From Mycobacterium sp. 1274756.6 (GTDB lineage: Bacteria > Actinomycetota > Actinomycetes > Mycobacteriales > Mycobacteriaceae), in the NCBI RefSeq assembly GCF_001668625.1, contig NZ_LZLJ01000038.1, positions 1 through 50,048 on the forward strand: a stretch of DNA of 50,048 nucleotides. Reading direction: 5' to 3'. Of the stretch, positions 1-10,332 are shown one piece after another. The stretch's first letter is position 1; each line of letters opens with the position of its first letter. The notes beneath the pieces are model-generated. The model made no database searches and had not been told where the DNA came from. It was given only the letters and a program-made list of their open reading frames with translations. Made by a program: the position numbers and the translations under genes.

Positions 1-550
1 TCATGCTATGCGGCGTGGAGTTGAGCAACCCGAACGCGGCGTGGGCCATCAACCGGGCCTCGGCCTCACCGACCGCCGGTTGCAGCTCGCGCAGCACCGC
101 GACCCAGATCTCGACGTAGCGGCGTTGCGCGCGGCGGACCTGCCGGTGCGCGGGGGCGGGCAGGTTCGCCAGATCGCGGTCCTGGATGCGGATCAGATCC
201 GGTTCGGAGAACACGAAATCGAGGTGGAAGTCGACCAGCCGCTCCAGCACGGTGGCCGCGTCTCCGCCGCCCGCGAGCACCCCACGCGCCCCGTCGAGCA
301 GCCGGGTGCTGATCCCGACCAGCAACTCCACCAGCAGCGCTTCCTTGTTCGGGAAATGCCGGTAGATCGCCGGTCCGCTGACCCCGGCGGCGGCGCCGAT
401 GTCCTCCAACCGCACCGACAGATAACCGCGCTCGGCGATGAGGCGCTCGGCCGCGGCCAGCAGCTTGTCGCGACGGTCGGATTTCAGTCGCGTGCGCCGG
501 CCCGCCTTGTCCGCGGCACCCCGGCGGCCGGGCGGTGCAGACGCCACCAT
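1..550 (-). CDS. TetR-family transcriptional regulator (C-terminus cut by window edge)
   Basis: Probable ligand-responsive repressor. The ATG at 550 opens a frame that stays open to base 1, so about 183 residues are visible and the C-terminus lies outside. The N-terminus is Arg/Lys-rich (GRRTRLKSDRRDKLL) and leads into a TetR helix-turn-helix around residues 25-70, with RLEDIGAAAGVSGPAIYRHFPNK as the recognisable core; the rest is the helical ligand and dimer domain. The gene diverges from scoA, as Rv2506 does from the accA1/accD1/scoAB locus in M. tuberculosis (recalled synteny). Two GTTA-N8-TAAC inverted repeats lie in the shared intergenic space, so control of its own gene and of the leucine/CoA operon is likely. 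The ligand, perhaps an acyl-CoA, is inference. Confidence 0.85.
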   Translation of the reverse strand, partial: MVASAPPGRRGAADKAGRRTRLKSDRRDKLLAAAERLIAERGYLSVRLEDIGAAAGVSGPAIYRHFPNKEALLVELLVGISTRLLDGARGVLAGGGDAATVLERLVDFHLDFVFSEPDLIRIQDRDLANLPAPAHRQVRRAQRRYVEIWVAVLRELQPAVGEAEARLMAHAAFGLLNSTPHSM

Positions 551-570
551 CGCGACTCCTAGACACTTCA

Positions 571-610
571 GTTAATGATGGCTAACATACACGAGTTAGT
601 CGTTGTTAAC
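571..610. promoter_or_regulatory. Tandem TetR-type operator, two GTTA-N8-TAAC inverted repeats
   Basis: GTTAATGATGGCTAAC lies at 571-586 and GTTAGTCGTTGTTAAC at 595-610. Both have identical 4-bp arms, the same 8-nt spacer and 24-bp start-to-start spacing. They lie between the tetR start (550) and the preferred scoA start (638). Binding by the adjacent TetR protein is inferred. Confidence 0.55.
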
Positions 611-637
611 CGAAACGCGGGTGCCGGCGAGGAGTGG

Positions 638-1390
638 ATGGCGTTGGACAAGGTGGTGGCATCGGCGGCCGAAGCCGTTGCCGACGTGACCGACGGCGCG
701 TCCCTGGCCGTCGGCGGGTTCGGGCTGTGCGGGATCCCCGAGGCGTTGATCGCCGCGCTGCTCGATGCGGAGGTCACCGATCTGGAAACGGTGTCGAACA
801 ACTGCGGCGTCGACGGCGCCGGCCTGGGATTGCTGTTGGAAGCCGGCCGGATCCGGCGCACCGTCAGTTCCTACGTCGGGGAGAACAAGGAGTTCGCCCG
901 GCAGTTCCTCGCCGGGGAACTCGAAGTGGAACTGACCCCGCAGGGCACGCTCGCCGAACGGTTGCGCGCCGGTGGCGCGGGCATTCCGGCCTTCTACACA
1001 CCCAGCGGGGTCGGAACCCAGATCGCCGACGGCGGACTGCCCTGGCGCTACGACGGAGCCGGCGGCGTCGCCGTCGCCTCCCCGCCCAAGGAGACCCGCG
1101 ACTTCGACGGCCGCACCTATGTCCTCGAACACGCGATCCGTACCGACTTCGCCCTGGTGCACGCCTATCTGGGGGACCGGCACGGCAACCTGGTCTACCG
1201 GGCGGCGGCCGCCAACTTCAATCCGGACTGTGCGACGGCGGGCCGGATCACCATCGCCGAAGTCGAGCACCTGGTCGAACCGGGCGAGATCGACCCCGCC
1301 CAGGTGCACACCCCCGGGATCTTCGTGCACCGCGTGGTGCACGTGCCCGACCCGGTGAAACGCATCGAGCGAGAGACGGTGCGCTCATGA
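638..1390 (+). CDS. scoA: Succinyl-CoA:3-ketoacid CoA-transferase, alpha subunit
   Basis: Alpha subunit of the ScoAB transferase, which moves CoA from succinyl-CoA to acetoacetate. The protein (250 aa from 638) starts MALDKVVASAAEAVADV and carries the family glycine-rich segment ASLAVGGFGLCGIPEALI and the SNNCGVDGAGLG stretch. An in-frame ATG at 575 exists, but it falls inside the first operator and would add a non-homologous stretch of about 21 residues. The ATG at 638 follows a GAGGAG-like sequence, although at short spacing, and is preferred. The gene is followed after 39 nt by scoB, its obligate partner. It opens the leucine-catabolic block and is probably repressed by the divergent TetR protein. 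Confidence 0.9.
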   Translation: MALDKVVASAAEAVADVTDGASLAVGGFGLCGIPEALIAALLDAEVTDLETVSNNCGVDGAGLGLLLEAGRIRRTVSSYVGENKEFARQFLAGELEVELTPQGTLAERLRAGGAGIPAFYTPSGVGTQIADGGLPWRYDGAGGVAVASPPKETRDFDGRTYVLEHAIRTDFALVHAYLGDRHGNLVYRAAAANFNPDCATAGRITIAEVEHLVEPGEIDPAQVHTPGIFVHRVVHVPDPVKRIERETVRS

Positions 1391-1429
1391 GAGCCGCCGT
1401 CCCGACGTGCTCCGGAAGGAGGCAGCGCT

Positions 1430-2071
1430 GTGGCGTGGAGCCGCGATGAACTCGCCGCCCGGGTGGCAGCGGAATTCACCGCCGGGCAATACATCAACCT
1501 CGGCATCGGACTGCCCACCCTGGTCCCCAACCACATCCCCGACGGGATGAACGTCGTACTGCACTCGGAGAACGGGATTTTGGGTGTCGGACCCTACCCG
1601 CGGCCCGACGAGATCGACGCCGACCTGATCAACGCCGGCAAGGAGACCGTCACGGTGAACAACGGCGCGGCCTACTTCGGCTCCTCGGCGTCGTTCGGAA
1701 TCATCCGGGGCGGCCATTTGGACGTCGCGGTGCTCGGCGGCATGCAGGTCGCGGAGAACGGGGATCTGGCGAACTGGGTGATCCCGGGCAAGATGGTCAA
1801 GGGCATGGGCGGGGCGATGGATCTGGTCCACGGCGCCCGCCGGGTGATCGTCATGATGGAACACCTCACCAACGCCGGGGATCCCAAGATCGTCCGGCAG
1901 TGCACCATGCCGCTCACCGGTGCCGGCTGCGTCAACCGCATCATCACCGACCTGGCCGTCATCGACGTGACCGACACCGGCCTGCGATTGGTCGAGACCG
2001 CGCCGGGGGTGACCGCCGACGAAGTCGCGGCCAAAACGGAGCCGCCACTGCACCGCGCGGACCGGTCATGA
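1430..2071 (+). CDS. scoB: Succinyl-CoA:3-ketoacid CoA-transferase, beta subunit
   Basis: Beta subunit (213 aa) of the acetoacetate:succinyl-CoA transferase, which carries the glutamate that forms the CoA thioester. The motif is visible as [19 protein letters not shown] near residues 39-57, where SENG contains the catalytic Glu. The GTG start at 1430 is set by an AGGAGG ribosome site at 1417-1422. The stop overlaps the accD1 start (ATGA at 2068-2071), so translation is coupled. In context it would activate the acetoacetate that ends leucine breakdown. Confidence 0.93.
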   Translation: MAWSRDELAARVAAEFTAGQYINLGIGLPTLVPNHIPDGMNVVLHSENGILGVGPYPRPDEIDADLINAGKETVTVNNGAAYFGSSASFGIIRGGHLDVAVLGGMQVAENGDLANWVIPGKMVKGMGGAMDLVHGARRVIVMMEHLTNAGDPKIVRQCTMPLTGAGCVNRIITDLAVIDVTDTGLRLVETAPGVTADEVAAKTEPPLHRADRS

Positions 2072-3642
2072 CCGCGGCCGCGGCGCCGGCCGACGAGCAC
2101 CGCCGGCTCGTCGACGAACTCAACGCCAAGCTGGCCGTCGTCGCCCGCGGCGGCAGCGACCGCGCCCGCGAGCGGCACATCGCCCGCGGCAAGCTGCTGC
2201 CGCGCGACCGGGTGGACCGGCTGCTGGACCCCGGCAGCCCGTTTCTGGAGCTCTCCCCGCTGGCCGCCGACGGGATGTACGACGACGAATGCCCCGGGGC
2301 CGGGATCATCACCGGAATCGGCCGGGTCTCTGGACGCGAATGCGTCATCGTCGCCAACGACGCCACCGTCAAGGGCGGGACCTACTACCCGGTCACGGTG
2401 AAAAAGCACCTGCGCGCCCAGGAGGTGGCGCTGCACAACCACCTGCCGTGCCTGTACCTGGTCGACTCCGGCGGCGCGTTCCTGCCGCGGCAGGACGAGG
2501 TGTTCCCCGACCGCGAGCACTTCGGCCGGATCTTCTACAACCAGGCCACCATGAGCGCCCGCGGCATCCCGCAGGTCGCGGCGGTGCTCGGCTCCTGCAC
2601 CGCGGGCGGCGCCTACGTCCCGGCGATGAGCGACGAAGCCGTCATCGTCCGCGACCAGGGCACGATCTTTCTGGGCGGCCCCCCGCTGGTCAAAGCGGCG
2701 ACCGGCGAGATCGTCACCGCCGAGGTACTCGGCGGCGGTGAGATGCACTCCCGCATCTCCGGTGTCACCGACCACCTCGCCGACGACGACGAAGACGCCC
2801 TGCGCATCATGCGCCGGATCGTCTCCTCATTCGGGCCGCGCGAGCCTGCCCCGTGGGAGGTCCACGACACCGTCGAACCGGCCCACCCGCAGACCGAGCT
2901 CTACGACGTGGTCCCGCTGGACTCGCGGGTCCCCTACGACGTGCACGAGGTGATCGTGCGACTGGTCGACGGAAGCGAATTCGGCGAGTTCAAAGCCGAG
3001 TACGGCAAGACCGTGGTCACCGGCTTCGCACGGATCCACGGGCACCCGGTCGGGATCATCGCCAACAACGGTGTGTTGTTCGGTGAATCAGCCCTCAAGG
3101 CAGCACATTTCATCGAACTGTGCGACAAGCGCAGCACCCCGCTGCTCTTCCTGCAGAACATCGCCGGGTTCATGGTCGGTCGCGACTACGAGGCCGGCGG
3201 CATCGCCAAACACGGCGCGAAGATGGTGACCGCGGTCGCCTGCGCCCGCGTCCCCAAACTCACCGTCGTCATCGGCGGCTCCTACGGCGCCGGCAACTAC
3301 TCGATGTGCGGCCGCGCCTACTCGCCGCGCTTCCTGTGGATGTGGCCCAACGCCCGGATCTCGGTCATGGGCGGCGAGCAAGCGGCGTCGGTGCTGGCCA
3401 CCGTGCGCGCCGACCAGCTCGAGGCGGCCGGAACCCCCTGGACAGCCGAAGACGAGGAGGCCTTCAAAGCGCCCATCCGCGAGCAGTACGAACACCAGGG
3501 CAACCCCTACTACTCCAGCGCGCGACTGTGGGACGACGGCGTCATCGACCCCGCCCAGACCAGAACGGTTCTGGGCTTCGCTCTCGCGGTGTGCGCCAAC
3601 GCGCCGCTGGACCCGATCTCCTACGGCGTTTTCCGGATGTGA
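2068..3642 (+). CDS. accD1: Acyl-CoA carboxylase beta subunit, carboxyltransferase (3-methylcrotonyl-CoA type)
   Basis: The carboxyltransferase (524 aa) that moves CO2 from biotin to an acyl-CoA. The family match is full length, with a biotin-carboxyl side in the N-half ([16 protein letters not shown]) and an acyl-CoA side in the C-half ([38 protein letters not shown]). The order scoB-accD1-accA1-fadE19 matches the M. tuberculosis Rv2500c-Rv2503c cluster, whose AccA1/AccD1 act as methylcrotonyl-CoA carboxylase; the substrate is therefore taken from family knowledge and context. ATG at 2068 overlaps the scoB stop, and the accA1 start lies 5 nt after the stop. Confidence 0.93.
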   Translation: MTAAAAPADEHRRLVDELNAKLAVVARGGSDRARERHIARGKLLPRDRVDRLLDPGSPFLELSPLAADGMYDDECPGAGIITGIGRVSGRECVIVANDATVKGGTYYPVTVKKHLRAQEVALHNHLPCLYLVDSGGAFLPRQDEVFPDREHFGRIFYNQATMSARGIPQVAAVLGSCTAGGAYVPAMSDEAVIVRDQGTIFLGGPPLVKAATGEIVTAEVLGGGEMHSRISGVTDHLADDDEDALRIMRRIVSSFGPREPAPWEVHDTVEPAHPQTELYDVVPLDSRVPYDVHEVIVRLVDGSEFGEFKAEYGKTVVTGFARIHGHPVGIIANNGVLFGESALKAAHFIELCDKRSTPLLFLQNIAGFMVGRDYEAGGIAKHGAKMVTAVACARVPKLTVVIGGSYGAGNYSMCGRAYSPRFLWMWPNARISVMGGEQAASVLATVRADQLEAAGTPWTAEDEEAFKAPIREQYEHQGNPYYSSARLWDDGVIDPAQTRTVLGFALAVCANAPLDPISYGVFRM

Positions 3643-3647
3643 GCCCG

Positions 3648-5669
3648 ATGTTCGACACCGTCCTCGTAGCCAACCGCGGTGAGATCGCGGTCCGCGTCAT
3701 CCGCACCCTGCGCCGGATGGGCATCCGCTCGGTGGCCGTCTACAGCGACGCCGACGCCACAGCCCGCCACGTCCGGGAAGCCGACACCGCCGTGCGTCTG
3801 GGCCCGGCGCCGGCGCGCCAGAGCTACCTCGACGTCGCGCGGGTGCTCGACGCCGCTGCCGCCACCGGGGCGCAGGCGATCCATCCGGGCTACGGATTCC
3901 TCTCGGAGAACGCCGGTTTCGCCTCCGCATGCGCCGAGGCCGGGGTGGCCTTCGTCGGGCCGCCCGCGCGGGCCATCGAGATCATGGGCGACAAGATCGC
4001 CGCCAAGACGACCGTCGCCGGCTACCAGGTGCCGACCGTCCCCGGCGTGGCGCGGCCCGGCCTCACCGACGCCGATCTGATCGCCGCCGCCGCCGAAATC
4101 GGTTACCCGGTACTGGTCAAACCCTCCGCGGGAGGCGGCGGCAAAGGCATGCGGCTGGTGCACGACGCCGACCGGCTGCCCGACGCCCTCACCGGAGCGC
4201 GCCGGGAGTCGGCGGCCGCGTTCGGCGACGACACCCTGTTCTTGGAGCGGTTCGTGCTGCGGCCGCGCCACATCGAGGTGCAGATCCTGGCCGACAGCCA
4301 CGGCAATGTGATCCACCTCGGAGAACGCGAGTGCAGCCTGCAGCGGCGCCACCAGAAGGTGATCGAGGAGGCCCCCTCCCCGCTGCTGGATGCCGCCACC
4401 CGCGCGCGCATCGGCGCCGCCGCCTGCGACACCGCCCGCAGCGTGGACTACCGCGGTGCCGGGACGGTGGAGTTCATCGTCTCCGCCGACCGGCCCGACG
4501 ACTTCTTCTTCATGGAGATGAACACCCGCCTGCAGGTGGAACACCCGGTCACCGAGGCGGTCACCGGACTCGACCTCGTCGAGTGGCAACTACGGATCGC
4601 CGCCGGGGAGACGATCACCCTGGCCCAGCCCGACATCGAACTGCGCGGCCACGCGATCGAGGCGCGGGTCTACGCCGAGGACCCCGGCCGGGAGTTCCTG
4701 CCCACCGGCGGCCGGGTCCTCGCGGTCCACGAACCGCGCGGCCGGGGCGTCCGGGTCGACTCGTCGCTGCGCCCCGGCACCGTGGTCGGCAGCGACTACG
4801 ACCCGATGCTGAGCAAGATCATCGCCCACGGCGACGACCGCGACCAGGCGCTGGCCCGGCTGGACCGGGCGCTGAGCCAGACCCGGATCCTCGGGGTCCA
4901 GACCAACGTCGAGTTCCTGCGGTTCCTGCTGGCCGACGACCGAGTCGCGGCGGGCGATCTGGACACCGGGCTACTGGACCAGCGGTTGGCCGACTTCGAC
5001 CCGACACCCGCCCCCGACGACGTATTCGCCGCCGCCGGCCTGTACCGGCAGTGCGAACTGCTGCGCCGAGCGGGCGGGGACCTGTGGGCGCAGCCCGGCG
5101 GCTGGCGGCTGTCGGACCCGGCGCCGGTGCGCACCCGGATGCGGACCGCGGCCCGGTCGGAGACCGTCGCGGTCTGGGGGCTGCCCGACTCGGCGCGGGT
5201 CCAGGTCGGCGACGGTGAAACCCACTGCGCCAGCGCCGTCGTCGACGGCGATGAGCTCAGCGTGACCCTCTCCGGGGTGCTGCGACGCTACCGGGTGGGG
5301 TCGGCCGACGGTCGGCTGTCGATCGCCGATTCGCGGGGCACCTGGGAGGTCCGGGAAGCCGAAGCGGTCCGGATCCAGCGCGACGGTGGACCCCGCCAAG
5401 CCGAGATCGTCAGCCCGATGCCGGGCAGCGTCATCGCGGTCCACGCCGAAACCGGTGCCGGCGTCGACGAGGGCGACCCGGTCGTCGTGGTGGAGGCGAT
5501 GAAGATGGAACACACCCTGACCGCCCCGCTGGCCGGGCGGCTGGAGGTGCTGGCCGCGGTCGGCGACCAGGTCGGCGTGGACCAGGTGCTCGCCCGGGTG
5601 ACACCCGACGAGGCCGCCGAACCGGCCGACTCAGACGACGTATCGGACAGTGAGGACAAGAGACGATGA
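3648..5669 (+). CDS. accA1: Acyl-CoA carboxylase alpha subunit (biotin carboxylase + biotin carrier)
   Basis: Biotin carboxylase/BCCP fusion (673 aa) working with AccD1. Domains in order: biotin carboxylase N-lobe ([17 protein letters not shown]), ATP-grasp with the glycine-rich loop SAGGGGKGM near residue 160, [15 protein letters not shown] in the catalytic part, a BT-like linker, and a C-terminal biotinyl domain with EAMKMEH, whose Lys619 should be biotinylated. The last 20 residues are acidic and probably disordered. The ATG at 3648 comes 5 nt after the accD1 stop. The stop overlaps the fadE19 start (ATGA at 5666-5669), so the operon continues into fadE19. Confidence 0.94.
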   Translation: MFDTVLVANRGEIAVRVIRTLRRMGIRSVAVYSDADATARHVREADTAVRLGPAPARQSYLDVARVLDAAAATGAQAIHPGYGFLSENAGFASACAEAGVAFVGPPARAIEIMGDKIAAKTTVAGYQVPTVPGVARPGLTDADLIAAAAEIGYPVLVKPSAGGGGKGMRLVHDADRLPDALTGARRESAAAFGDDTLFLERFVLRPRHIEVQILADSHGNVIHLGERECSLQRRHQKVIEEAPSPLLDAATRARIGAAACDTARSVDYRGAGTVEFIVSADRPDDFFFMEMNTRLQVEHPVTEAVTGLDLVEWQLRIAAGETITLAQPDIELRGHAIEARVYAEDPGREFLPTGGRVLAVHEPRGRGVRVDSSLRPGTVVGSDYDPMLSKIIAHGDDRDQALARLDRALSQTRILGVQTNVEFLRFLLADDRVAAGDLDTGLLDQRLADFDPTPAPDDVFAAAGLYRQCELLRRAGGDLWAQPGGWRLSDPAPVRTRMRTAARSETVAVWGLPDSARVQVGDGETHCASAVVDGDELSVTLSGVLRRYRVGSADGRLSIADSRGTWEVREAEAVRIQRDGGPRQAEIVSPMPGSVIAVHAETGAGVDEGDPVVVVEAMKMEHTLTAPLAGRLEVLAAVGDQVGVDQVLARVTPDEAAEPADSDDVSDSEDKRR

Positions 5670-6832
5670 CGACGAACGTGATGGCAGCCGACCTGCCCAG
5701 CGAATACCGCGAACTCCGCGACACCGTGGCCGAATTCGCGCGGACCGAGGTCGCTCCGGTGGCCGCGCAACACGACGCCGAGCACAGCTTCCCCTACGAG
5801 ATCGTCGCCAAGATGGGCGCGATGGGCCTGTTCGGCCTGCCCTTCCCCGAGGAGTACGGCGGCATGGGCGGCGACTACTTCGCACTGGCGATCGCGCTGG
5901 AGGAACTCGGCAAGATCGACCAGTCGGTGGCGATCACCCTGGAGGCGGCGGTCGGCCTGGGCGCGATGCCGATCTACCGGTTCGGCACCGAGGAGCAGAA
6001 ACGGTACTGGCTGCCCGACCTGCTGGCCGGCCGGCGACTGGTCGGGTTCGGCCTCACCGAGCCGGGTGCGGGCTCCGACGCGGGCAGCACCCGCACCACC
6101 GCACGCCTGGACGGCGGCGAATGGGTCATCAACGGCAACAAGCAGTTCATCACCAACTCGGGCACCGACATCACCGCCGCGGTGACCGTCACCGCGGTCA
6201 CCGGGAGCCGCGACGGGGGAAAGAAGGAGATCTCCACGATCATCGTGCCCAACGGCACGCCCGGGTTCATCGTGGAGCCCGCCTACGACAAGGTCGGCTG
6301 GAACGCCTCCGACACCCATCCGTTGACCTTCGACGACGCGCGCGTCCCGGCGGAGAACCTGCTCGGCGAGCGCGGCAGCGGTTATGGCAGCTTCCTGTCG
6401 ATCCTGGATGAGGGCCGTATCGCGATCGCGGCGCTGGCCACCGGTGTCGCGCAGGGCTGCGTCGATGAGAGCGTCAAATACGCCGCCGAACGCCACTCGT
6501 TCGGCCAGCCGCTCGCGTCCTACCAGGCGATCAGTTTCAAGATCGCCCGGATGGAGGCGCGCGCCCACGTGTCGCGGACCGCCTACTACGACGCGGCCGC
6601 GAAGATGCTGGCCGGCAAGCCGTTCAAGAAGGAGGCGGCGATCGCCAAGATGGTCAGCTCCGAGGCCGCGATGGACAACGCCCGCGACGCCACCCAGATC
6701 CACGGCGGCTACGGCTTCATGAACGAGTACCCGGTGGCCCGGCACTACCGGGACAGCAAGATCCTCGAGATCGGGGAGGGCACCACCGAGGTGCAGCTGA
6801 TGCTCATCGCGCGGGCGCTCGGCTTGTCCTGA
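5666..6832 (+). CDS. fadE19: Acyl-CoA dehydrogenase, isovaleryl/branched-chain type
   Basis: FAD-dependent acyl-CoA dehydrogenase (388 aa, normal for the family), predicted to oxidise isovaleryl-CoA or other short branched acyl-CoAs. It shows the FAD/substrate segments [14 protein letters not shown] and [11 protein letters not shown], the [20 protein letters not shown] segment, and IGEGTTEVQ near the C-terminus. Glu371 there sits where most acyl-CoA dehydrogenases keep the catalytic base. Its start overlaps accA1 by 4 nt. In M. tuberculosis a MaoC-like hydratase and a CitE-like lyase follow this gene; here the next 186 bp are non-coding and then bkdA begins. Confidence 0.93.
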   Translation: MTTNVMAADLPSEYRELRDTVAEFARTEVAPVAAQHDAEHSFPYEIVAKMGAMGLFGLPFPEEYGGMGGDYFALAIALEELGKIDQSVAITLEAAVGLGAMPIYRFGTEEQKRYWLPDLLAGRRLVGFGLTEPGAGSDAGSTRTTARLDGGEWVINGNKQFITNSGTDITAAVTVTAVTGSRDGGKKEISTIIVPNGTPGFIVEPAYDKVGWNASDTHPLTFDDARVPAENLLGERGSGYGSFLSILDEGRIAIAALATGVAQGCVDESVKYAAERHSFGQPLASYQAISFKIARMEARAHVSRTAYYDAAAKMLAGKPFKKEAAIAKMVSSEAAMDNARDATQIHGGYGFMNEYPVARHYRDSKILEIGEGTTEVQLMLIARALGLS

Positions 6833-6892
6833 CCGCGGCCGCCCCGACCCGCCGCCGTCGGCGCGGCACCCGGTTCGGTCCGAGCTCACGGG

Positions 6893-6898
6893 CATAAT
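6893..6898 (+). promoter_or_regulatory. Candidate -10 box for bkdABC
   Basis: CATAAT stands out in a GC-rich 186-bp gap between fadE19 and bkdA and would start a transcript near 6905. No convincing -35 box is visible. It would make bkdABC a separate transcription unit from scoA-fadE19. Confidence 0.3.
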
Positions 6899-7018
6899 GG
6901 GCGGTGCGCCGGTGCTGCGGCGAGCCCTACGGATTGCGCAGCTCAGGCCCGGGGCCGCAGGTGGTCCCGGAGTTGCGCTGACCCGCCGTCGCCGGCGCCG
7001 AGGGCGAAGGAGGCGACG

Positions 7019-8119
7019 GTGAGCGGCAGCGCTGAGGGGACCGTCGATCTGCAACCGGTGCAGCTGATCGACCCGGCGGGTAACCCGACGACCGGGCCCG
7101 CCGCCGAGCGCTACCGCATCCCGCCGGACGACGAGACGCTGTTGCGGCTCTACGAGCTGATGGCCCTGACCCGCGACGTCGACACCGAATTGGTCAACCT
7201 GCAACGGCAGGGCGAGATGGCGCTGGTCGCGCCGTGCCGGGGCCAGGAGGCCGCCCAGGTCGGGGCGGCCACCGCACTGCGCGACACCGACTGGCTGTTC
7301 CCGCAATACCGCGAGCTCGGCGTGTTCTTGACCCGCGGTTTCGGCGTGCGCGAACTGACCCCGGTCTTCCAGGGGACCTGGACCGGCGGCCACGGATTCG
7401 CCGAGCGGCGCTGCGCACCGATCGCGATCCCGATCGCCACCCAGGCGCTGCACGCGGTCGGCGCGGCGATGGCCGCCCAACGGCTGGGGGAGGACTCGGT
7501 GACCGTCGCCTTCCTCGGCGACGGCGCCACCAGCCAGGGCGACACCCACGCGGCGCTGAACATGGCGTCGGTGTACCGGGCGGGCTGTGTGTTCTACGTC
7601 CAGAACAACCAGTGGGCGATCTCGGTGCCCGTGCACCGTCAGGTCGGCGGGCCGTCGATCGCGCACCGGGCGATCGGCTACGGCATCCCCGGGATCCGGG
7701 TCGACGGCAACGACGTGCTGGCCTGTCACGCGGTGATGGCCGAGGCGGCCGACCGGGCCCGCCGCGGGGACGGGCCGAGCCTGATCGAGGCGGTCACCTA
7801 CCGGCTCGGCCCCCACACCACCTCCGACGACCCGACCCGCTACCGGGACGAGGCGGAGGTCGAGCAGTGGGCCGCCCTCGACCCGCTGCCGCGCTACCGC
7901 GCCTATCTGCAGGGCCGCGGGTTGTGGACCGAGCAGTTCCGCGCCCGGCTCGCCGCGCATTCGGCGGCGCTGCGCGCCGAGCTGCGCGAGGCGGTGGTCG
8001 GCGCACCCGATGCGGAGGTCACCGACCTCTTCGACTCCGTCTACGCCGCGATCACCCCGGAGCTGGCGCGCCAGCGCGCCGAACTGATCGAGGAGTTGGC
8101 GCAGGAGGCCCGACCATGA
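7019..8119 (+). CDS. bkdA: Branched-chain 2-oxoacid dehydrogenase E1 alpha subunit
   Basis: Thiamine-diphosphate-dependent decarboxylase alpha chain (366 aa) of the BCKDH complex, which makes isovaleryl-, isobutyryl- and 2-methylbutyryl-CoA. The ThDP/Mg motif runs from GDG (residues 167-169, GDGATSQGD) to the QNNQWAIS segment. PHTTSDDPTRYRD near residue 264 is the phosphorylation-loop region found in E1 alpha proteins. The GTG start at 7019 has an AAGGAGG site about 7 nt upstream. The stop overlaps the bkdB ATG (8116-8119). The first 40 residues are family-variable. Confidence 0.93.
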   Translation: MSGSAEGTVDLQPVQLIDPAGNPTTGPAAERYRIPPDDETLLRLYELMALTRDVDTELVNLQRQGEMALVAPCRGQEAAQVGAATALRDTDWLFPQYRELGVFLTRGFGVRELTPVFQGTWTGGHGFAERRCAPIAIPIATQALHAVGAAMAAQRLGEDSVTVAFLGDGATSQGDTHAALNMASVYRAGCVFYVQNNQWAISVPVHRQVGGPSIAHRAIGYGIPGIRVDGNDVLACHAVMAEAADRARRGDGPSLIEAVTYRLGPHTTSDDPTRYRDEAEVEQWAALDPLPRYRAYLQGRGLWTEQFRARLAAHSAALRAELREAVVGAPDAEVTDLFDSVYAAITPELARQRAELIEELAQEARP

Positions 8120-9144
8120 CCCAGACCGTGGAAGGCTCCCGGCGCACCGGCGGGCCGGACCCGGCCGCCACCGTGACCATGGTCGCGGCGATCAACCGGG
8201 CCCTGCACGACGCGATGCGCGCCGACGAGAAGGTGCTGGTCTTCGGTGAGGACGTGGCCACCCTCGGCGGTGTCTTTCGGGTCACCGACGGGCTGGCCGA
8301 AACCTTCGGCGAGCAACGCTGTTTCGACACCCCGCTGTCGGAGTCGGGGATCATCGGCATCGCGGTCGGGCTGGCGATCCGCGGCTTCGTCCCGGTTCCG
8401 GAGCTGCAGTTCGACGGGTTCGCCTACCCGGCGTTCGATCAGATCGTCAGCCATTTGGCCAAATACCGGATGCGCACTCGCGGTGAACTGCCCATGCCGG
8501 TGACGGTGCGCATCCCCTCCTTCGGCGGGATCGGCGCGGTCGAACACCACTCCGAATCCACCGAAACCTACTGGGTGCACACCGCGGGTCTGACGGTGGT
8601 GACCCCGTCGACGCCGTCGGATGCCTACTGGCTGCTGCGCCACGCGATCGACTTCCCCGACCCGGTGATGTACCTGGAGCCCAAACGGCGGTACTGGGCC
8701 ACCGGTGTCGTCGACACCACCGTGCCGGGCCCGCCGATCGGGCAGGCGGTGATCCGTCGCCCCGGCACCGACGTCACGGTGCTGACCTACGGCGGGCTGG
8801 TGGCCACCGCCCTGGCTGCCGCCGACATCGCCGACCGCGGCGGCGGACCCAGCCTGGAGGTCGTCGACCTGCGCACCCTGAGCCCGCTGGACTTCGACAC
8901 CGTTGCGGCCTCGGTACGCAAGACCGGCCGCGCCGTGGTGCTGCACGAAGGACCGCGCACGCTGGGTTTCGGCGCCGAGCTCGCGGCCCGCATCGCCGAG
9001 GAGCTGTTCTACGAGCTGGAGTCGCCGGTGTTGCGCGCCACCGGTTTCGACACCCCCTACCCGCCGGCCCGGCTGGAGAAGCTGTGGCTTCCCGGCGTCG
9101 ACCGGCTGCTCGACTACGCCCAACGCGCCATGGATCAGCCGTGA
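8116..9144 (+). CDS. bkdB: Branched-chain 2-oxoacid dehydrogenase E1 beta subunit
   Basis: E1 beta chain (342 aa) that pairs with BkdA. It has a transketolase-type pyrimidine-binding domain ([19 protein letters not shown], then [18 protein letters not shown]) and a C-terminal transketolase domain ([32 protein letters not shown]). ATG at 8116 overlaps the bkdA stop, and the last four bases are shared with bkdC (GTGA at 9141-9144), so the three subunits are translationally coupled. The first 18 residues are probably a flexible extension. Confidence 0.93.
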   Translation: MTQTVEGSRRTGGPDPAATVTMVAAINRALHDAMRADEKVLVFGEDVATLGGVFRVTDGLAETFGEQRCFDTPLSESGIIGIAVGLAIRGFVPVPELQFDGFAYPAFDQIVSHLAKYRMRTRGELPMPVTVRIPSFGGIGAVEHHSESTETYWVHTAGLTVVTPSTPSDAYWLLRHAIDFPDPVMYLEPKRRYWATGVVDTTVPGPPIGQAVIRRPGTDVTVLTYGGLVATALAAADIADRGGGPSLEVVDLRTLSPLDFDTVAASVRKTGRAVVLHEGPRTLGFGAELAARIAEELFYELESPVLRATGFDTPYPPARLEKLWLPGVDRLLDYAQRAMDQP

Positions 9145-10331
9145 CGGATCGGCCGTTTTTGGTCCCCGATCTCGGCGAAGGGCTCACCGACGTCACGATC
9201 ACCTCGTGGTACGTCGCGGTCGGTGATGTTGTCGAACTCAACCAGCCGCTGTGCACGGTGGAGACCGCCAAAGCCGAGGTGGAGATCCCCAGCCCCTACG
9301 CCGGGCGTATCACCGAGGTGTGCGGCGCGCCGGGGGAGGTGCTCGAGGTGGGAACCCTGTTGGCGCGCATCGAGGTTCCCGACGGCGACACCGTCGGACG
9401 GGCGGTGGCATCGCCTAATGAACCGCGACGTCCGGTGCTGGTCGGCTACGGCACCGACGACAGCTTCGACACCAGCAGACGCGCCCCGGCCGGCTCCTAT
9501 CGCCCCAAGGCCAAACCCAAGGTGCGCAAACTCGCCGCCGATCTCGGTGTCGACCTGGCCGCGCTCACGCCCGGCCCGGCCGGGGTGGTCACCCGGGAGG
9601 CGGTGTTGGCCGCGGCGGGCCGCCGGCGCGAGGCGGACTACGAGGTCGTGCCGGTGGCTGGGGTGCATGCGGTCATGGCACAACGGATGGCGCTGGCGCA
9701 CAGTCAGATTCCGGACGCGGCTGCGAGCCTGCAGGTCGACGGCACCCGGCTGTTGGCGCTGTGCCGGCGCCTGACCGAAGCCGGGGCGACCGCGATCTCC
9801 CCGTTCGCGCTCACGCTGCGCCTGACGGTGCTGGCGTTGGGCCGGCATCCCGCCGTCAACGCGACCTGGGCCGAGACCGCCGACGGCGCGCAGGTGCACC
9901 GGCACCGGGCCGTGCACCTGGGGATCGCCGTCGCCGCACCGCGCGGCCTGCTGGTGCCGGTGCTCGCTGATGCCCAGGACAAAACCACCGGCGAGTTGGC
10001 CGACGCGGTGGACCGGCTGATCCGCGACGCCCGGGCCGGGACGCTGGCCCCCGCGCAGCTGAGCGGCTCGACGTTCACCGTCAGCAACTTCGGGGCGCTC
10101 GGGATGGACAGCGGCATCCCGGTGATCAACCCGCCCGAGGCGGCCATCCTCGGGATGGGCGCGCTCAAACCGCGACCCGCCGTGGTCGACGACGCGGTGG
10201 CGGTGCGCCCGCAGATGACCCTGACGTGCGTGTTCGACCACCGCGTGCTCGACGGCGCGCAGGCGGCCGGCTTCCTCACCGAACTGGCCGGACTCATCGA
10301 GACGCCCGACGCCGCGCTGGGCGACCCGTGA
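9141..10331 (+). CDS. bkdC: Branched-chain 2-oxoacid dehydrogenase E2 (dihydrolipoyl acyltransferase)
   Basis: The E2 core (396 aa) of the BCKDH complex. A single lipoyl domain (residues 1-75) carries [10 protein letters not shown], with Lys44 as the lipoylation site. A peripheral-subunit-binding domain follows (about 120-160, [19 protein letters not shown]), then the catalytic acyltransferase domain ending in [15 protein letters not shown], with the active-site His and Asp. No dihydrolipoamide dehydrogenase (E3) gene is nearby; in M. tuberculosis a shared Lpd encoded elsewhere serves this role. The stop at 10331 faces the echA14 stop with a single base between them, so there is no room for a dedicated terminator. 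Confidence 0.93.
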   Translation: MTDRPFLVPDLGEGLTDVTITSWYVAVGDVVELNQPLCTVETAKAEVEIPSPYAGRITEVCGAPGEVLEVGTLLARIEVPDGDTVGRAVASPNEPRRPVLVGYGTDDSFDTSRRAPAGSYRPKAKPKVRKLAADLGVDLAALTPGPAGVVTREAVLAAAGRRREADYEVVPVAGVHAVMAQRMALAHSQIPDAAASLQVDGTRLLALCRRLTEAGATAISPFALTLRLTVLALGRHPAVNATWAETADGAQVHRHRAVHLGIAVAAPRGLLVPVLADAQDKTTGELADAVDRLIRDARAGTLAPAQLSGSTFTVSNFGALGMDSGIPVINPPEAAILGMGALKPRPAVVDDAVAVRPQMTLTCVFDHRVLDGAQAAGFLTELAGLIETPDAALGDP

Positions 10332-10332
10332 G

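Noticed and set aside
5288..7960. Very long open frame on the minus strand opposite accA1, fadE19 and bkdA
   Set aside because: Low-complexity product rich in Arg, Gly, Val and Asp, without domains; it mirrors the third-position GC bias of the real genes on the other strand.
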